The translations under genes were made by a program, and so were the position numbers. The notes under the pieces were generated by a model. That model did no database searches and was not told the origin of the DNA. It was given only the letters and a program-made list of their open reading frames with translations. Of a DNA stretch of 64,000 bases, positions 18,202 to 27,810 are shown in pieces; the first letter of the stretch is position 1, and every line of letters begins with the position of its first letter. Source of the DNA: Hirschia baltica ATCC 49814 (GTDB taxonomy: Bacteria; Pseudomonadota; Alphaproteobacteria; Caulobacterales; Hyphomonadaceae); the NCBI RefSeq assembly GCF_000023785.1, contig NC_012982.1, positions 2,356,001-2,420,000 of the forward strand, given 5' to 3'.

Positions 18202-20262
18202 GTGTTGATTACAAAAATAGTATCACAATTTCAGATACGTGAAGACGAGCCGGAAATAAACCGCGCTCGCTACGATGCTATCAAAAGACAACTACCTGTA
18301 GGATACTTGCTGCTTACTTTTGCTAGCTTCGGCATGAGTTTCACACATATGCATCTACTTCCTGCATATACACTTTTTCCCGTCGCTTTTCTGTTCTTGA
18401 TAATTGCTTGCGTTCGCGCACCAGAAGCATTCAAAAATAAAGGATCTATTCTGACGGACAAGCAAATAGTTTCTCGACTAAAACTGTCTGTAAAACTATC
18501 TCCCGTTATCGGATTACTTGTTTTTTGCTGGAGCACCTATTTATTTGAGGCTGGCGATGGTGGATTACGTGGCTTAGTCCTACTCTTCACTGGCGTAACT
18601 GTTGTGGGTGGTGCAATGACACTACTGGCCGTTCCACAAGCAGCTAAAGCTATGCTGCTATCCAACATCCCATTAACTGTGATTTATCTGTTGATACAGC
18701 AAGACCCAGTATATATGGCATCAGCTCTAAATTTGGCTATGGTTGCCGGTGTCCTACATCTAGCAATTTTGAGCCAAGATAAAAGTCTTACAGATATTGT
18801 TCGTCATCAAGCTGCGCTGCTTGGCCAGAGTAAACGCCTAGCGCATTTGAATTCAAAAACAATGAGACTTGCAAATACGGACCCGCTCACAAAATTACCA
18901 AACCGTCGTAGCTTTTTTCAAACTCTTGATGACACAATAGAAGATTACCAAGAAACAAACCAAGAATTTGTTTTGGCCCTCCTTGACCTGGATGGATTTA
19001 AACCAGTCAACGATGTTTTTGGCCATTCAGCAGGAGATCATCTGCTAAAGTCCACAGCTCGACGCCTATCAAAACGTATAGGAGAAAATGTTATCGTTGG
19101 CCGCTTAGGTGGAGATGAGTTTGGTTTGCTCTTCTTAAAGCCGGACGATGACCAAACGATGTTAAAAAGAGCTGCGGACATCTGCAACACCCTTCGGGAA
19201 CCTTTCAAATTAGAGGAAGGCACAGCAAATATCGGCGGAACAATAGGATTAGCGCGTTTCCCACGTGCAGGTGATGCACGCTCCACATTATTCGACCGCG
19301 CAGATTATGCTCTATGCTATGCAAAACAACACTCTAAAGGTGTACCAATATTTTTCTCAGAGCAGCATGAAGATTCAATAAGAGATGCCTTAGCACTAGA
19401 AAAAGGCCTTACAGAAGCCAATTTAGAACAAGAATTATATGTCGAATTTCAACCGATTATAGATACAAGCCAAAACCGTGTCGCCGGTTTTGAAGCCCTA
19501 GCACGTTGGTATAACCCAGTTCTCGGCCAAGTCTCACCTGTAGATTTTATCACAACGGCAGAGCAAGCTGGCAGTATCCGAGTTTTAACCAACATTTTGT
19601 TGAAGCGCGCACTGGAAAGCATGCAAGATTGGCCTGAAGATATCTATATGGCATTCAACCTTTCAGCTGTGCTTTTATCATCCCCCACTTGTTTGCAACG
19701 CCTCATTTCTATTGTTGAAGAAGCTGGGATTGCGCCATCTCGTATTGTCTTTGAAATAACAGAAACCATGATTATGCAGGATTATGACCGAGTCATTGAA
19801 TCTCTGCACTATATCCGCAAACAAGGCTTCTCACTCGCACTTGATGATTTTGGGACAGGGTATTCAAGTCTCAGCTATGTGCAGAAAATGCCAATCACCC
19901 GTCTTAAAATCGACCGTGCATTTATCAAGGATATGGCCAAAAAGCCTGCTGATCGCAACATCGTCCGTACGATTGCTGACTTATGTCGCAACCTCAATCT
20001 CGATTGTGTTGTTGAAGGTGTCGAAACAGAAAGACAATTACAGCTCGTGACAGACCTGGACCTGCATTACATTCAAGGCTATTATTTTAGCCGACCACTC
20101 GCTCCGACAGCTGCTTTAGCGTTTGCTCAATTTATGAATTCAAACACAGAAACAGCAGATCAGTTGCCTCCCCCCAGAGATATCTCATTTAACTGGAGTG
20201 GTATAAACGAAAATACCCTATCACCGCAAAACCTTCACATGAAGAAACAGCAAAAGTCTTAA
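18202..20262 (+). CDS. Membrane-bound GGDEF-EAL cyclic di-GMP protein
   Basis: This protein makes and/or degrades cyclic di-GMP, which controls motile-sessile switching. The 686-residue product has about six hydrophobic segments in residues 30-200, forming an unassigned membrane sensor. A diguanylate cyclase domain (about 225-385) has an intact RLGGDEF. An EAL phosphodiesterase domain (about 405-655) has FEALARW, FEITETM, LDDFGTGYSSL, LKIDRAFI and VVEGVET, so the metal and catalytic residues appear complete. Both activities look possible. The start is GTG at 18202 (or TTG at 18205) after AGGGG. It ends 4 nt into the convergent fliJ. Confidence 0.92.
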   Translation: MLITKIVSQFQIREDEPEINRARYDAIKRQLPVGYLLLTFASFGMSFTHMHLLPAYTLFPVAFLFLIIACVRAPEAFKNKGSILTDKQIVSRLKLSVKLSPVIGLLVFCWSTYLFEAGDGGLRGLVLLFTGVTVVGGAMTLLAVPQAAKAMLLSNIPLTVIYLLIQQDPVYMASALNLAMVAGVLHLAILSQDKSLTDIVRHQAALLGQSKRLAHLNSKTMRLANTDPLTKLPNRRSFFQTLDDTIEDYQETNQEFVLALLDLDGFKPVNDVFGHSAGDHLLKSTARRLSKRIGENVIVGRLGGDEFGLLFLKPDDDQTMLKRAADICNTLREPFKLEEGTANIGGTIGLARFPRAGDARSTLFDRADYALCYAKQHSKGVPIFFSEQHEDSIRDALALEKGLTEANLEQELYVEFQPIIDTSQNRVAGFEALARWYNPVLGQVSPVDFITTAEQAGSIRVLTNILLKRALESMQDWPEDIYMAFNLSAVLLSSPTCLQRLISIVEEAGIAPSRIVFEITETMIMQDYDRVIESLHYIRKQGFSLALDDFGTGYSSLSYVQKMPITRLKIDRAFIKDMAKKPADRNIVRTIADLCRNLNLDCVVEGVETERQLQLVTDLDLHYIQGYYFSRPLAPTAALAFAQFMNSNTETADQLPPPRDISFNWSGINENTLSPQNLHMKKQQKS

Positions 20263-20669
20263 GCGCGCCGCGTTAATGCAGCTTCATCTAGCTGAGCCTG
20301 CTCTTTGGTATTTAAATCTTGCTTCGCCCTAAAGTCATACTTAGCTTCCAAATTCTCTAATTTGGATTTTTCTTGGTAAGCAAGGATCAGTCTTTCCCTA
20401 ACGTGGGAAATACTCTGCTCGATTTCAGCAATCTTTGCTTCAATCCGCTCATTCTCCCATTTTTGACGTGCAATATATGCGGGCATGCTACCCAACATAT
20501 TCAAGTCAAGCTCATCTTCTGCCATGGCTTGCTCAACATCCATCTTCGCTTGACCGCTGGCCTTCTTCATTCTCAATTCTTCAATATGCGCCTGTGATTT
20601 TGCGATTTCCACAGCAATCATATCAATATTTCTTTGGGCAAGTTTTATGAGTGTCGGAAGAGATTTCAT
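20259..20669 (-). CDS. fliJ: FliJ-like flagellar export coiled-coil protein
   Basis: FliJ links the export ATPase FliI to the gate FlhA and escorts chaperones. The 136-residue product is almost entirely helical and charged (heptads over about 5-110, with QKWENERIEAKIAEIEQSI). It has the size and composition of FliJ but little sequence identity to test. It follows fliI on the same strand after 49 nt, which is the main support. Its last codons overlap the convergent GGDEF-EAL gene by 4 nt. Confidence 0.75.
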   Translation of the reverse strand: MKSLPTLIKLAQRNIDMIAVEIAKSQAHIEELRMKKASGQAKMDVEQAMAEDELDLNMLGSMPAYIARQKWENERIEAKIAEIEQSISHVRERLILAYQEKSKLENLEAKYDFRAKQDLNTKEQAQLDEAALTRRA

Positions 20670-20718
20670 ACAAATATTTCTGAGCTAAAATTACAAAAAA
20701 TAGGTAAAGGTATTGCGT

Positions 20719-22260
20719 TTAATTGCCGCCTAATTGACGTGCGAGAGATGCCCGATTTTCACTCCGGCGCTCTCCCCCTTGCGCTGCCATCGCAGCTTCT
20801 GCGGCATGAATATGTGGATTTGGTGCCGCTTCAGCATTCATTCCCAAAACCTGAGCCAGCATCGCAAATGTTTCCTCAGGAGGAGAATTTTCATTCACAT
20901 GCTGCGTCAATATTTTTTCTATATCAGGAGATAACTGCACAGCCCGGTCCACTTCTGGGTCTGCCCCGCGCGCATATGCACCAATCCGCACCAATTCTTC
21001 CATATCAGAATAAAGCGACATCAACCGGCGAGCCTGCCTCGCAATTTCTGCTGTTTCTGGCGTATAAAGATGGCTTGCCAATCGTGACAAAGATTTAAGC
21101 ACATCTATCGCGGGATAGCGCCCTCTCTCTGCAATTTTACGATCCATCACAATATGCCCATCGAGAATACCACGTACGGCATCAGCGACCGGCTCATTGT
21201 GATCATCGCCATCCACAAGCACAGTGAATAAACCCGTTATTTGGCCTTGAGGCTGTCCAGCTGGTACGATTTTCCCCGGCCCCGCTCTCTCTAATAATTT
21301 AGGAAGTTCAGAAAAAACAGATGGCGTATACCCTTTGGTCGTTGGCGGTTCACCTGCGGCCAACCCAATCTCTCTTTGCGCCATCGCAAAACGGGTTACG
21401 GAATCCAGCAAACACAACACTTTATAACCTTGGTCTCTAAAATGTTCAGCAACCGCCATTGTCATCCATGCCGCCCGTCTACGGCGCGGCGCAGTTTCAT
21501 CCGATGTAGCAGACACAACAACAGAACGCGCCAAACCTTCAATTCCTAGTGTGTCTTCAACAAATTCTCTTACCTCACGGCCACGTTCACCGATCAAGCC
21601 AATCACCACGACATCAGCTTGTGCATTCCTTGCCAGCATCGACATCAAAGTTGATTTACCCACACCCGATCCAGCAAAGAGGCCCATACGCTGTCCCACT
21701 GCACATGGTGCAAAGCCATCAAGTGCTCGCACTCCTAATGACATCGGCTCAGAAACCCGCGCTCTTGAGTGCGCAGCAGGTGGCACAGCCTTAATTTGCC
21801 GCGAAATTGAGCCTTGCGCTAATGGTAAACCACCATCAACTGGCGCACCAAAAGCATCAACAACGCGGCCCAACCAAGAATTTGACACCCTAACAATTGC
21901 ATCATCTGCAGAAAAACACACTGCAGCCCCTGGGCGCAAACCATCTACATCATCACATGCGAGGAAAACGGCGCGCTCACCTTCAAATCCGACTAGCTCA
22001 CCACGCGGGCCTTCCTTGTTTCCAAAGCGAGCATAAGCACCTAAGCGCAATGCTTCAGCAGGTCCAGTCGCTTCGATTCGCAAGCCTTCAACAGCCACAA
22101 CTCGACCCTCAAACATTTGTTTTTCAATATTTTTAATATCTTTGATAGCCTGTTGAAGCACGTGTTCTGAACCCTCACCGAGTCGCTTTATGTCAAGATA
22201 TGACAAGCGAAATTTTCTAACTTTTCTGACTCGGCAGAATGTGCCCATTGCACTAAGCAT
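20719..22260 (-). CDS. fliI: Flagellum-specific export ATPase FliI
   Basis: FliI is the cytoplasmic ATPase of the flagellar type III export apparatus, related to the F1 beta subunit. It has Walker A GLFAGSGVGKSTLM (about 196-210), VVIGLIGERGREVREF, Walker B LCLLDSVTRFAMAQRE and the C-terminal PAGQPQGQITGLFTVLVDGDD region (quoted here only as PAGQPQGQITGLF). At 513 codons it is longer than the usual 440. Similarity to other FliI proteins seems to begin near residue 35, where a GTG at 22161 has GGTGAGGG upstream, so the true product may be 480 residues. It is followed by fliJ and diverges from ctrA, whose control region it shares. Confidence 0.93.
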   Translation of the reverse strand: MLSAMGTFCRVRKVRKFRLSYLDIKRLGEGSEHVLQQAIKDIKNIEKQMFEGRVVAVEGLRIEATGPAEALRLGAYARFGNKEGPRGELVGFEGERAVFLACDDVDGLRPGAAVCFSADDAIVRVSNSWLGRVVDAFGAPVDGGLPLAQGSISRQIKAVPPAAHSRARVSEPMSLGVRALDGFAPCAVGQRMGLFAGSGVGKSTLMSMLARNAQADVVVIGLIGERGREVREFVEDTLGIEGLARSVVVSATSDETAPRRRRAAWMTMAVAEHFRDQGYKVLCLLDSVTRFAMAQREIGLAAGEPPTTKGYTPSVFSELPKLLERAGPGKIVPAGQPQGQITGLFTVLVDGDDHNEPVADAVRGILDGHIVMDRKIAERGRYPAIDVLKSLSRLASHLYTPETAEIARQARRLMSLYSDMEELVRIGAYARGADPEVDRAVQLSPDIEKILTQHVNENSPPEETFAMLAQVLGMNAEAAPNPHIHAAEAAMAAQGGERRSENRASLARQLGGN

Positions 22261-22449
22261 GAGTTAACGAAAGCGATTCTCTTAGGAAATTTTACAAAAA
22301 ATAAGTGGAATTTTTTCACAACTTTACGTGCTTTAATTAAGGTATCGCAAAGAGGTGTGAAGACGCGTTAACTATTCTTAAAGAGTTAATATGCTTGATT
22401 GTTAATGGTTAATACGTTGATATAAACGGAAGTGATTCGGGAGAGCCTT
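22261..22449 (+). promoter_or_regulatory. ctrA control region
   Basis: This region has two GANTC methylation sites (GATTC at 22275-22279 and 22434-22438), the CcrM target that times ctrA transcription in Caulobacter. It also has clustered TTAA half-sites: TTAA-N6-TTAA at 22368-22381 and another at 22386-22389. The sequence at 22402-22412, read on the minus strand, gives TTAACCATTAA. These fit autoregulation by CtrA, though no exact TTAA-N7-TTAA was found. Confidence 0.6.
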
Positions 22450-23151
22450 ATGCGGGTCTTGTTGATAGAAGACGATGATGCGGTTGCACGCAGCATTGAC
22501 CTAATGTTGAAAGCCGCTGGCTTTAACATCTACATAACGGATTTGGGGGAAGAAGGCGTAGACCTAGGTAAGGTTTATGAATACGACCTCATAATTCTAG
22601 ATTTATCATTGCCAGACATTTCTGGTTATGAAGTTTTGAAACAGCTGCGCATGTCGCGCATCAATACACCTGTATTGATCTTGTCAGGTAACCCTGACAT
22701 CGAAGCTAAAGTCAAAACTCTTGGTTATGGGGCGGATGATTACCTCACAAAACCATTCAACAAAGACGAGCTTATCGCTCGTATCACGGCAATCGTACGC
22801 CGCTCTAAAGGCCACGCTGAAAGTGTTATCCGCACCGGCGATATCCTTGTGAACCTCGATGCCAAAACAGTTGAAGTTAAGAACCAACGCGTTCACTTGA
22901 CTGGTAAAGAATATCAAATGTTCGAGCTTTTATCTCTGCGCAAGGGTACAACCCTGACAAAAGAGATGTTCCTAAACCACCTTTACGGCGGCATGGACGA
23001 GCCAGAACTGAAAATTATCGATGTGTTCATTTGTAAGCTTCGTAAAAAGCTACAAAAAGCAACAGGCGGTGACCACTTCATCGAAACTGTTTGGGGCCGT
23101 GGTTACGTTCTTCGTGACCCATCACCTCAAATTGCTGTAGACGCAGCTTAA
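22450..23151 (+). CDS. ctrA: Cell-cycle master response regulator CtrA
   Basis: CtrA is the OmpR-type regulator that silences the replication origin and activates flagellar, pilus and division genes. The start is set at ATG 22450, which gives the family N-terminus [13 protein letters not shown]; the upstream GTG at 22432 would add six residues not seen in orthologues. In the 233-residue product Asp51 is the phosphoacceptor and YLTKPF carries the conserved Lys. The DNA-binding domain (about 125-225) includes [20 protein letters not shown] and [14 protein letters not shown]. The C-terminus ends Ala-Ala, the form required for ClpXP turnover in Caulobacter. It is divergent from fliI. Confidence 0.97.
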   Translation: MRVLLIEDDDAVARSIDLMLKAAGFNIYITDLGEEGVDLGKVYEYDLIILDLSLPDISGYEVLKQLRMSRINTPVLILSGNPDIEAKVKTLGYGADDYLTKPFNKDELIARITAIVRRSKGHAESVIRTGDILVNLDAKTVEVKNQRVHLTGKEYQMFELLSLRKGTTLTKEMFLNHLYGGMDEPELKIIDVFICKLRKKLQKATGGDHFIETVWGRGYVLRDPSPQIAVDAA

Positions 23152-23211
23152 GCTGCAACTGCATCAAACTTAATTCTCCCATTTTGGGATAATGGCATAG
23201 ACCGAATAACT

Positions 23212-23244
23212 AAACCCGCCTAGCGCAAGCTGAGCGGGTTTTTT
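23212..23244 (+). terminator. Rho-independent terminator of ctrA
   Basis: The arms AAACCCGC (23212-23219) and GCGGGTTT (23234-23241) flank a 14-nt loop and are followed by T residues. Confidence 0.9.
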
Positions 23245-23273
23245 GTTTCTATAACGCTAAAAACATAGCCTAT

Positions 23274-23618
23274 TTAGGGCTTCATTTTGGATATGACCGA
23301 TTGCTCACGCGCTGCAATTGTTAAAGTCTCACCATGACTAATTTGCTGATGATGCGCAGACAATGATTTGGCGTTAATAGCTGCTATGGCTTGATCAAGA
23401 AGATCGCCACGGCAAGCCAGCTCCAATTTATATGGATGAAAATAAGTCCGATCACGGCAAGCACGTTTTGCAGTCCTTCTAAGGTCAACATAATTGGCTT
23501 CTGCGGAAATGTTCGGATTATAGGAAAACTCAATTTCTTCAGTCACTTCTGCTTTGGCGCTGAGTGTAAAACACGCAAAAGCAGCGGTAAGAGCCAATAT
23601 ATTTTGAAATTTATTCAT
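23274..23618 (-). CDS. UrcA family exported protein
   Basis: This is a small secreted or periplasmic protein of a family common in Caulobacterales and sphingomonads, with no known activity. The start is placed at the ATG at 23618 because GGAGAAAAACG lies just upstream; a longer frame from 23648 lacks this. The 114-residue product has a cleavable-type signal peptide (about 1-22, ending near AKAEV) and the family core VDLRRTAKRACRD, then LACRGDLLDQAIAAIN. Its two cysteines are probably disulfide-bonded. It is divergent from a LysR regulator, which may control it. Confidence 0.8.
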   Translation of the reverse strand: MNKFQNILALTAAFACFTLSAKAEVTEEIEFSYNPNISAEANYVDLRRTAKRACRDRTYFHPYKLELACRGDLLDQAIAAINAKSLSAHHQQISHGETLTIAAREQSVISKMKP

Positions 23619-23725
23619 CGTTTTTCTCCATGCGAATTTTCTTGACACTTTTGATATTGATATTCACCTTTGCTATAACAATGTGAGAAAAACGAATGAT
23701 CCCATCCATTATTGGATAGATAACG

Positions 23726-24613
23726 ATGAAAAATATAGACTGGTCTCTCCTGCAATCATTCGTAAACGTCTGCGAATATGGCTCTTTCTCAGCTGCGGCT
23801 CGTGCAACAAATGGCAGCCAAGCTACGCTAAGTCGCCACATCACTATGCTGGAACAACAACTTGAAACCCGTCTCTTTGACCGTTTAGTGAGCGGCGTTG
23901 AACTAACGACAAAAGGCATTGATGTCCTCCGACACGCTTCAAACATGGCCGATGCAGCGGGTCAGTTGTCAATGGCGACAGAAGGAGAAGACCAGGCCAT
24001 ATCAGGCACTGTTCGGGTAACAGCTGCAACTATGACAGCAACCTATATTCTTCCAGAGATCATTAGCGAACTGCGTATTGAAGAACCTATGATAGATATT
24101 GAACTTGTCGCGTCAAACAGGACTGAAAACCTTGTTCGCCGAGAAGCTGATATCGCCATTAGAATGGCAACCCCTACTCAAGAAAATCTCTTTGCGCGCA
24201 AACTAGGAGACATGGAATTTGGTCTGTATGGTGCCAAAGAATACCTAAACCGACACCCAGCTCCACAAACAGGAGAAGACTTACTTTCCCATAATGTGGT
24301 GGGGTTTGATACAAAAGACATTGCTCTCCTGATTACTGCCATGAAAAAACATGGGATCGACGTCGATCGGGAATTTTTTACCTTCAGAAGCGATGATCAC
24401 GTCGTGTGCTGGAAAATGGTAGTTGCTGGGTATGGACTAGGTATCATTCAACGCAAAATTGGTGATGCTGAACCCTTGGTTTCCCGCATAGATTTACCCA
24501 ACACCATGGCGCGATTACCCATCTGGCTCATCGCGCATTCAGAATTAAAGACCAACCTTCGTGTGCGACGGGTTTTTGATTTTCTCGCCAAGAAAATCAC
24601 GGACAAGTTATAA
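23726..24613 (+). CDS. LysR family transcriptional regulator
   Basis: The 295-residue product has the full LysR layout. A winged helix-turn-helix lies at about 3-62 (LLQSFVNVCEYGSFSAAARA, then TLSRHITMLEQQLETRLFDR), and a periplasmic-binding-like effector domain at about 90-290. The effector is unknown. The sequence resembles the group that controls neighbouring oxidoreductase or stress genes. It is divergent from the UrcA-family gene with 107 nt between starts, the usual arrangement for a LysR regulator and its target. Confidence 0.9.
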   Translation: MKNIDWSLLQSFVNVCEYGSFSAAARATNGSQATLSRHITMLEQQLETRLFDRLVSGVELTTKGIDVLRHASNMADAAGQLSMATEGEDQAISGTVRVTAATMTATYILPEIISELRIEEPMIDIELVASNRTENLVRREADIAIRMATPTQENLFARKLGDMEFGLYGAKEYLNRHPAPQTGEDLLSHNVVGFDTKDIALLITAMKKHGIDVDREFFTFRSDDHVVCWKMVVAGYGLGIIQRKIGDAEPLVSRIDLPNTMARLPIWLIAHSELKTNLRVRRVFDFLAKKITDKL

Positions 24614-24785
24614 TAATTAATACAAAATCAAAACACTAACTTATAAACAGAGCAGCATACCGCCCCGGTTTTCTATCTGCTTATTCCAATCAATTTCACA
24701 TAATTCCATCTTGAACCTGCTGAACATAGACTTTTCGATGAATTGAGCGTTAACTATTCACCTTGGGACAAGGGGAAATGGACAT

Positions 24786-26567
24786 ATGCTAAATTCACGT
24801 ACAAAACTGTTAGGCATCGCGTTAAGCGCGCTTGGTGCAACGTCTTGCGTATTCTTCAATACAGATGACAACACGCATGAACAAAAACCCTTTATAGAAC
24901 CTCTCATACTCTCACAAAGCCAATGCTCTGGTGGCCCGCAAAAAACGACCCAATCATCACAAGATACACTGCTGGAAACATCAATAAGCTTCGACTTTGC
25001 TAAGCCTTTCCCACTTCCAAACAATATTGCCAAAATTTTCCACTATCCCATATCCACATCCAATAAAGATGCACAGCACTGGTTTGATACTGGGTTAGCG
25101 CATATGGCAAACTTCAATCACGACGAAGCAATTGCCGCTTTTCGCAAAGCACAAGAAATCGATGCAAACTGCGCCATGTGCTATTGGGGCGAAGGCCTAT
25201 CCTTTGGCAGCAATATCAATGCACCTTTCGATGCAAAGCGCGGTGCCGCCGGCTTGATCGCAGTTCAAAAAGCGCAAACACTGGCAAATAGTGCCTCAAA
25301 TCGTGAAGCCGCTCTTATTGGAGCTTTAGCGACGCGCTATTCAAAATTGGAAGACGGCAAAACAGTAGAAAACGCAGAAACCTACGCAAAAGCCATGCAT
25401 ACCGTTGCGCAAGATTATGCAGATGACAAAACAATTCTCACACTTGCCGCCGAAGCCAATATGGACACGCAGCCTTGGGATTATTGGGAAGCTGGTGCAC
25501 GCACTCCTAAAGGGCGCACAGAACAAACGCTTGAGCTTCTTGAAACAGCCCTTTCAATAGATCCTGAATTTGCGCCGTCTATCCACCTTTACATTCACAC
25601 AACCGAAGCCTCGGTTAACCCGTTTCGTGCTGAAAAATATGCAGACACTTTAGCACAGCAAAACCTTGGCGTCGGGCATCTCGTGCATATGCCATCCCAT
25701 ACCTATTTACGATTAGGTCATTGGAAAAAATCAAATGATGCCAACATAGATGCGATAGCTGCGGATGAAGCCTATATTGCCAACAGTAAAAACGGCATGG
25801 CTTATGCCCAATCCTACTACCCCCATAATGTTCATTTCCTCGTCGCAAATGCTCAGCTAGGCGGCGATGCCTCAACAGCTCTGCAAATGGCAGACAAGCT
25901 AAAACAACTCGTCAAATTAGATCCAGATACTTTATCTCCATTCGGTGAGCACATCGCTGCAGCACCTATTTTTACAGCGCTCCAATTTGATGATTCCGAC
26001 GCAGTCATGACGGCAGAAAAGCCTGCTGCCGCTCAGCTCTATCTACTAACAGCTTGGCATTATGCGCGCGGCACATCTCTATTGCGCCAAGGTGATAAAA
26101 CCGCCGCCAAGGCCGAACTTGCAGCATTAAGTAACCTGACAGACAAAACTCAAATCGTTGATTATGAAGCCTTTGGACTGCCAATGTCCGGCGTGATTGA
26201 AGTTGCGCGCCTAACGCTTGCAGGGCGCGTTTCCGCATCCGATGGTGATCTTACAAAAGCAATTAACAAGCTAGATGAAGCTGCCGACATTCACGACCAA
26301 CTTTCCTATATGGAACCGACATGGTGGCATTACCCCACGCGGCAGACACTTGGCGCAATGCTCATTCAAGATGGTCAGTTTGACCGCGCCGAAAGAGAAT
26401 TTTACAGAACGCTGATCAAATCACCCAACAATGCCTATGCCTTATTTGGGCTAGCTGAAGCCTTCAAAGCACAAAAGGATACAATATCTGAGACTTATGC
26501 ACGCCATCTCTTTGATGACGCATGGATCGGCGAATCCGGAAAAACACCTGATATCTCAGACCTTTAA
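24786..26567 (+). CDS. Tetratricopeptide-repeat lipoprotein
   Basis: The 593-residue product begins with a lipoprotein signal peptide ending near ALGATSC (Cys about residue 21), so it is probably anchored to a membrane facing the periplasm. Helical repeats follow. HWFDTGLAHMANFNHDEAIA and AAFRKAQEIDANCAMCYWGE (about 100-140) form a clear TPR pair, and a later repeat occurs near 545-585 (DRAEREFYRTLIKSPNNAYA). This is a known uncharacterised family of long TPR proteins, often found in marine bacteria. It stands alone between the LysR gene and a hairpin. Confidence 0.75.
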   Translation: MLNSRTKLLGIALSALGATSCVFFNTDDNTHEQKPFIEPLILSQSQCSGGPQKTTQSSQDTLLETSISFDFAKPFPLPNNIAKIFHYPISTSNKDAQHWFDTGLAHMANFNHDEAIAAFRKAQEIDANCAMCYWGEGLSFGSNINAPFDAKRGAAGLIAVQKAQTLANSASNREAALIGALATRYSKLEDGKTVENAETYAKAMHTVAQDYADDKTILTLAAEANMDTQPWDYWEAGARTPKGRTEQTLELLETALSIDPEFAPSIHLYIHTTEASVNPFRAEKYADTLAQQNLGVGHLVHMPSHTYLRLGHWKKSNDANIDAIAADEAYIANSKNGMAYAQSYYPHNVHFLVANAQLGGDASTALQMADKLKQLVKLDPDTLSPFGEHIAAAPIFTALQFDDSDAVMTAEKPAAAQLYLLTAWHYARGTSLLRQGDKTAAKAELAALSNLTDKTQIVDYEAFGLPMSGVIEVARLTLAGRVSASDGDLTKAINKLDEAADIHDQLSYMEPTWWHYPTRQTLGAMLIQDGQFDRAEREFYRTLIKSPNNAYALFGLAEAFKAQKDTISETYARHLFDDAWIGESGKTPDISDL

Positions 26568-26605
26568 TCGCCCGTTTTACTTGCAAGCCGATATGAGCGC
26601 CGTTA

Positions 26606-26624
26606 GCGGAGGAAGCCCCTCCGC
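26606..26624. repeat. Stem-loop in the convergent gap
   Basis: GCGGAGG (26606-26612) and CCTCCGC (26618-26624) pair around 5 nt between the convergent TPR and lipoprotein genes. There is no T run. It is probably a transcription barrier or 3'-end stabiliser. Confidence 0.45.
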
Positions 26625-26654
26625 CGCACACTCAGGCTAATCAAGCTTTACAGT

Positions 26655-27719
26655 CTAAAACCGCGAAAAAAGATTTTCCATAAGCTTGAGCGCCAATTCA
26701 TCATGATCTGAAATCGTGCCAGAAAGCATTAGGTTAAATTGCTGATCATCAATTTCCGCCCAAAGCGCGGTATCACCTGCATAGCTATCATTTGCCGGAC
26801 GCGTCAAAATAACAGCGCGATCACCTAAATCTGCGATTTCTTCTCCGCCCAGCTCAAGCATTCTGTTTAAATCAGTGTCGCCCTGCTTATAGCGCGCAAA
26901 AGTTACGCTCTTAGCAGTCGTGCCATATCCTGCATTCCATTTACAACCAGCCGCGCCATATGCCGAGCTATATAAGCCACTATCAGCATCTGCACTGATC
27001 AAATTTGCAATACTTTCATCCGACCAAATTGAACAAAAATCAATCGCAGGCTTAATCTCACGCATTTGCTTGTCTATGCTGGGAGCCGTTGGCAATTTTG
27101 CAGCAATCTCTTCAGCCGTCGCCGTCAACAACTCAGCATTCGTGTCCATGCCGGTTATAAAAATCATAACCAGCTTATCATCCTGCTCAAACCCCATCGC
27201 ATAGGCTAGTTCTTTGTCCCAAGCTGTGTCGTATAATATCGCAGCATTTTGCCCAGGCCCGGCCTGCTCTTTGATAACTGGCGGCGTTTCAAGATTATAT
27301 TTGCGATCTTGAAGCGGTGTCGCACTTGTCTTTGGTTCTACAGAGACTTGCACCGAAAAGCCCGCATTCTTAGACCATAAACACAACTCATTAGACACTT
27401 CTCTACGCAGTAGCTCATGGTTTGTTTTTGCGGTTGCTATGGCTGTACTGTCTGACAAGAAAGGACAAGGCACCGTCTCTACAACTGTCTCGCTAACAAG
27501 GCCAAACAATGCCTCGCGCTCCAATGGTGCCTGCGTCAAACTAAAGTCAACCTTTGCCTCAGCCTCTTCATTTTCAGGTGAGAGTGATGAAGGTGCCTGC
27601 TTAGACGATTGCTCTGCTGGAGCAGAAGCGACACCATCCGATGCGCTATCATTGCCGCAAGCCCCAACGCTTAAACCAGCGACTAACGCTCCGCAAAGCC
27701 ACACATTTTTATTAATCAT
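26655..27719 (-). CDS. Lipoprotein of unknown function
   Basis: The 354-residue product has a lipoprotein signal (about 1-21, LSVGAC, then GNDSASDG). An acidic Ser/Glu/Ala-rich linker follows (about 22-60), then two similar halves, each with a Cys-Pro or Cys-Ser-Ile-Trp element (VETVPCPFLSDSTAIATAK; AIDFCSIWSDESIANLIS) and a following segment with a Cys-X-Trp (ELCLWSK; AGCKWNA). This internal duplication suggests two copies of one domain with a conserved disulfide. GGGGAGAT precedes the ATG at 27719. No function is assigned. Confidence 0.7.
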   Translation of the reverse strand: MINKNVWLCGALVAGLSVGACGNDSASDGVASAPAEQSSKQAPSSLSPENEEAEAKVDFSLTQAPLEREALFGLVSETVVETVPCPFLSDSTAIATAKTNHELLRREVSNELCLWSKNAGFSVQVSVEPKTSATPLQDRKYNLETPPVIKEQAGPGQNAAILYDTAWDKELAYAMGFEQDDKLVMIFITGMDTNAELLTATAEEIAAKLPTAPSIDKQMREIKPAIDFCSIWSDESIANLISADADSGLYSSAYGAAGCKWNAGYGTTAKSVTFARYKQGDTDLNRMLELGGEEIADLGDRAVILTRPANDSYAGDTALWAEIDDQQFNLMLSGTISDHDELALKLMENLFSRF

Positions 27720-27810
27720 CAGCTATCTCCCCACTTTCGCTATATTGTGTATAGCCGGAAAACAGGCAGATGAACACTTCGCTTTTTATGAGCTTAAATT
27801 CATCGAAAAT

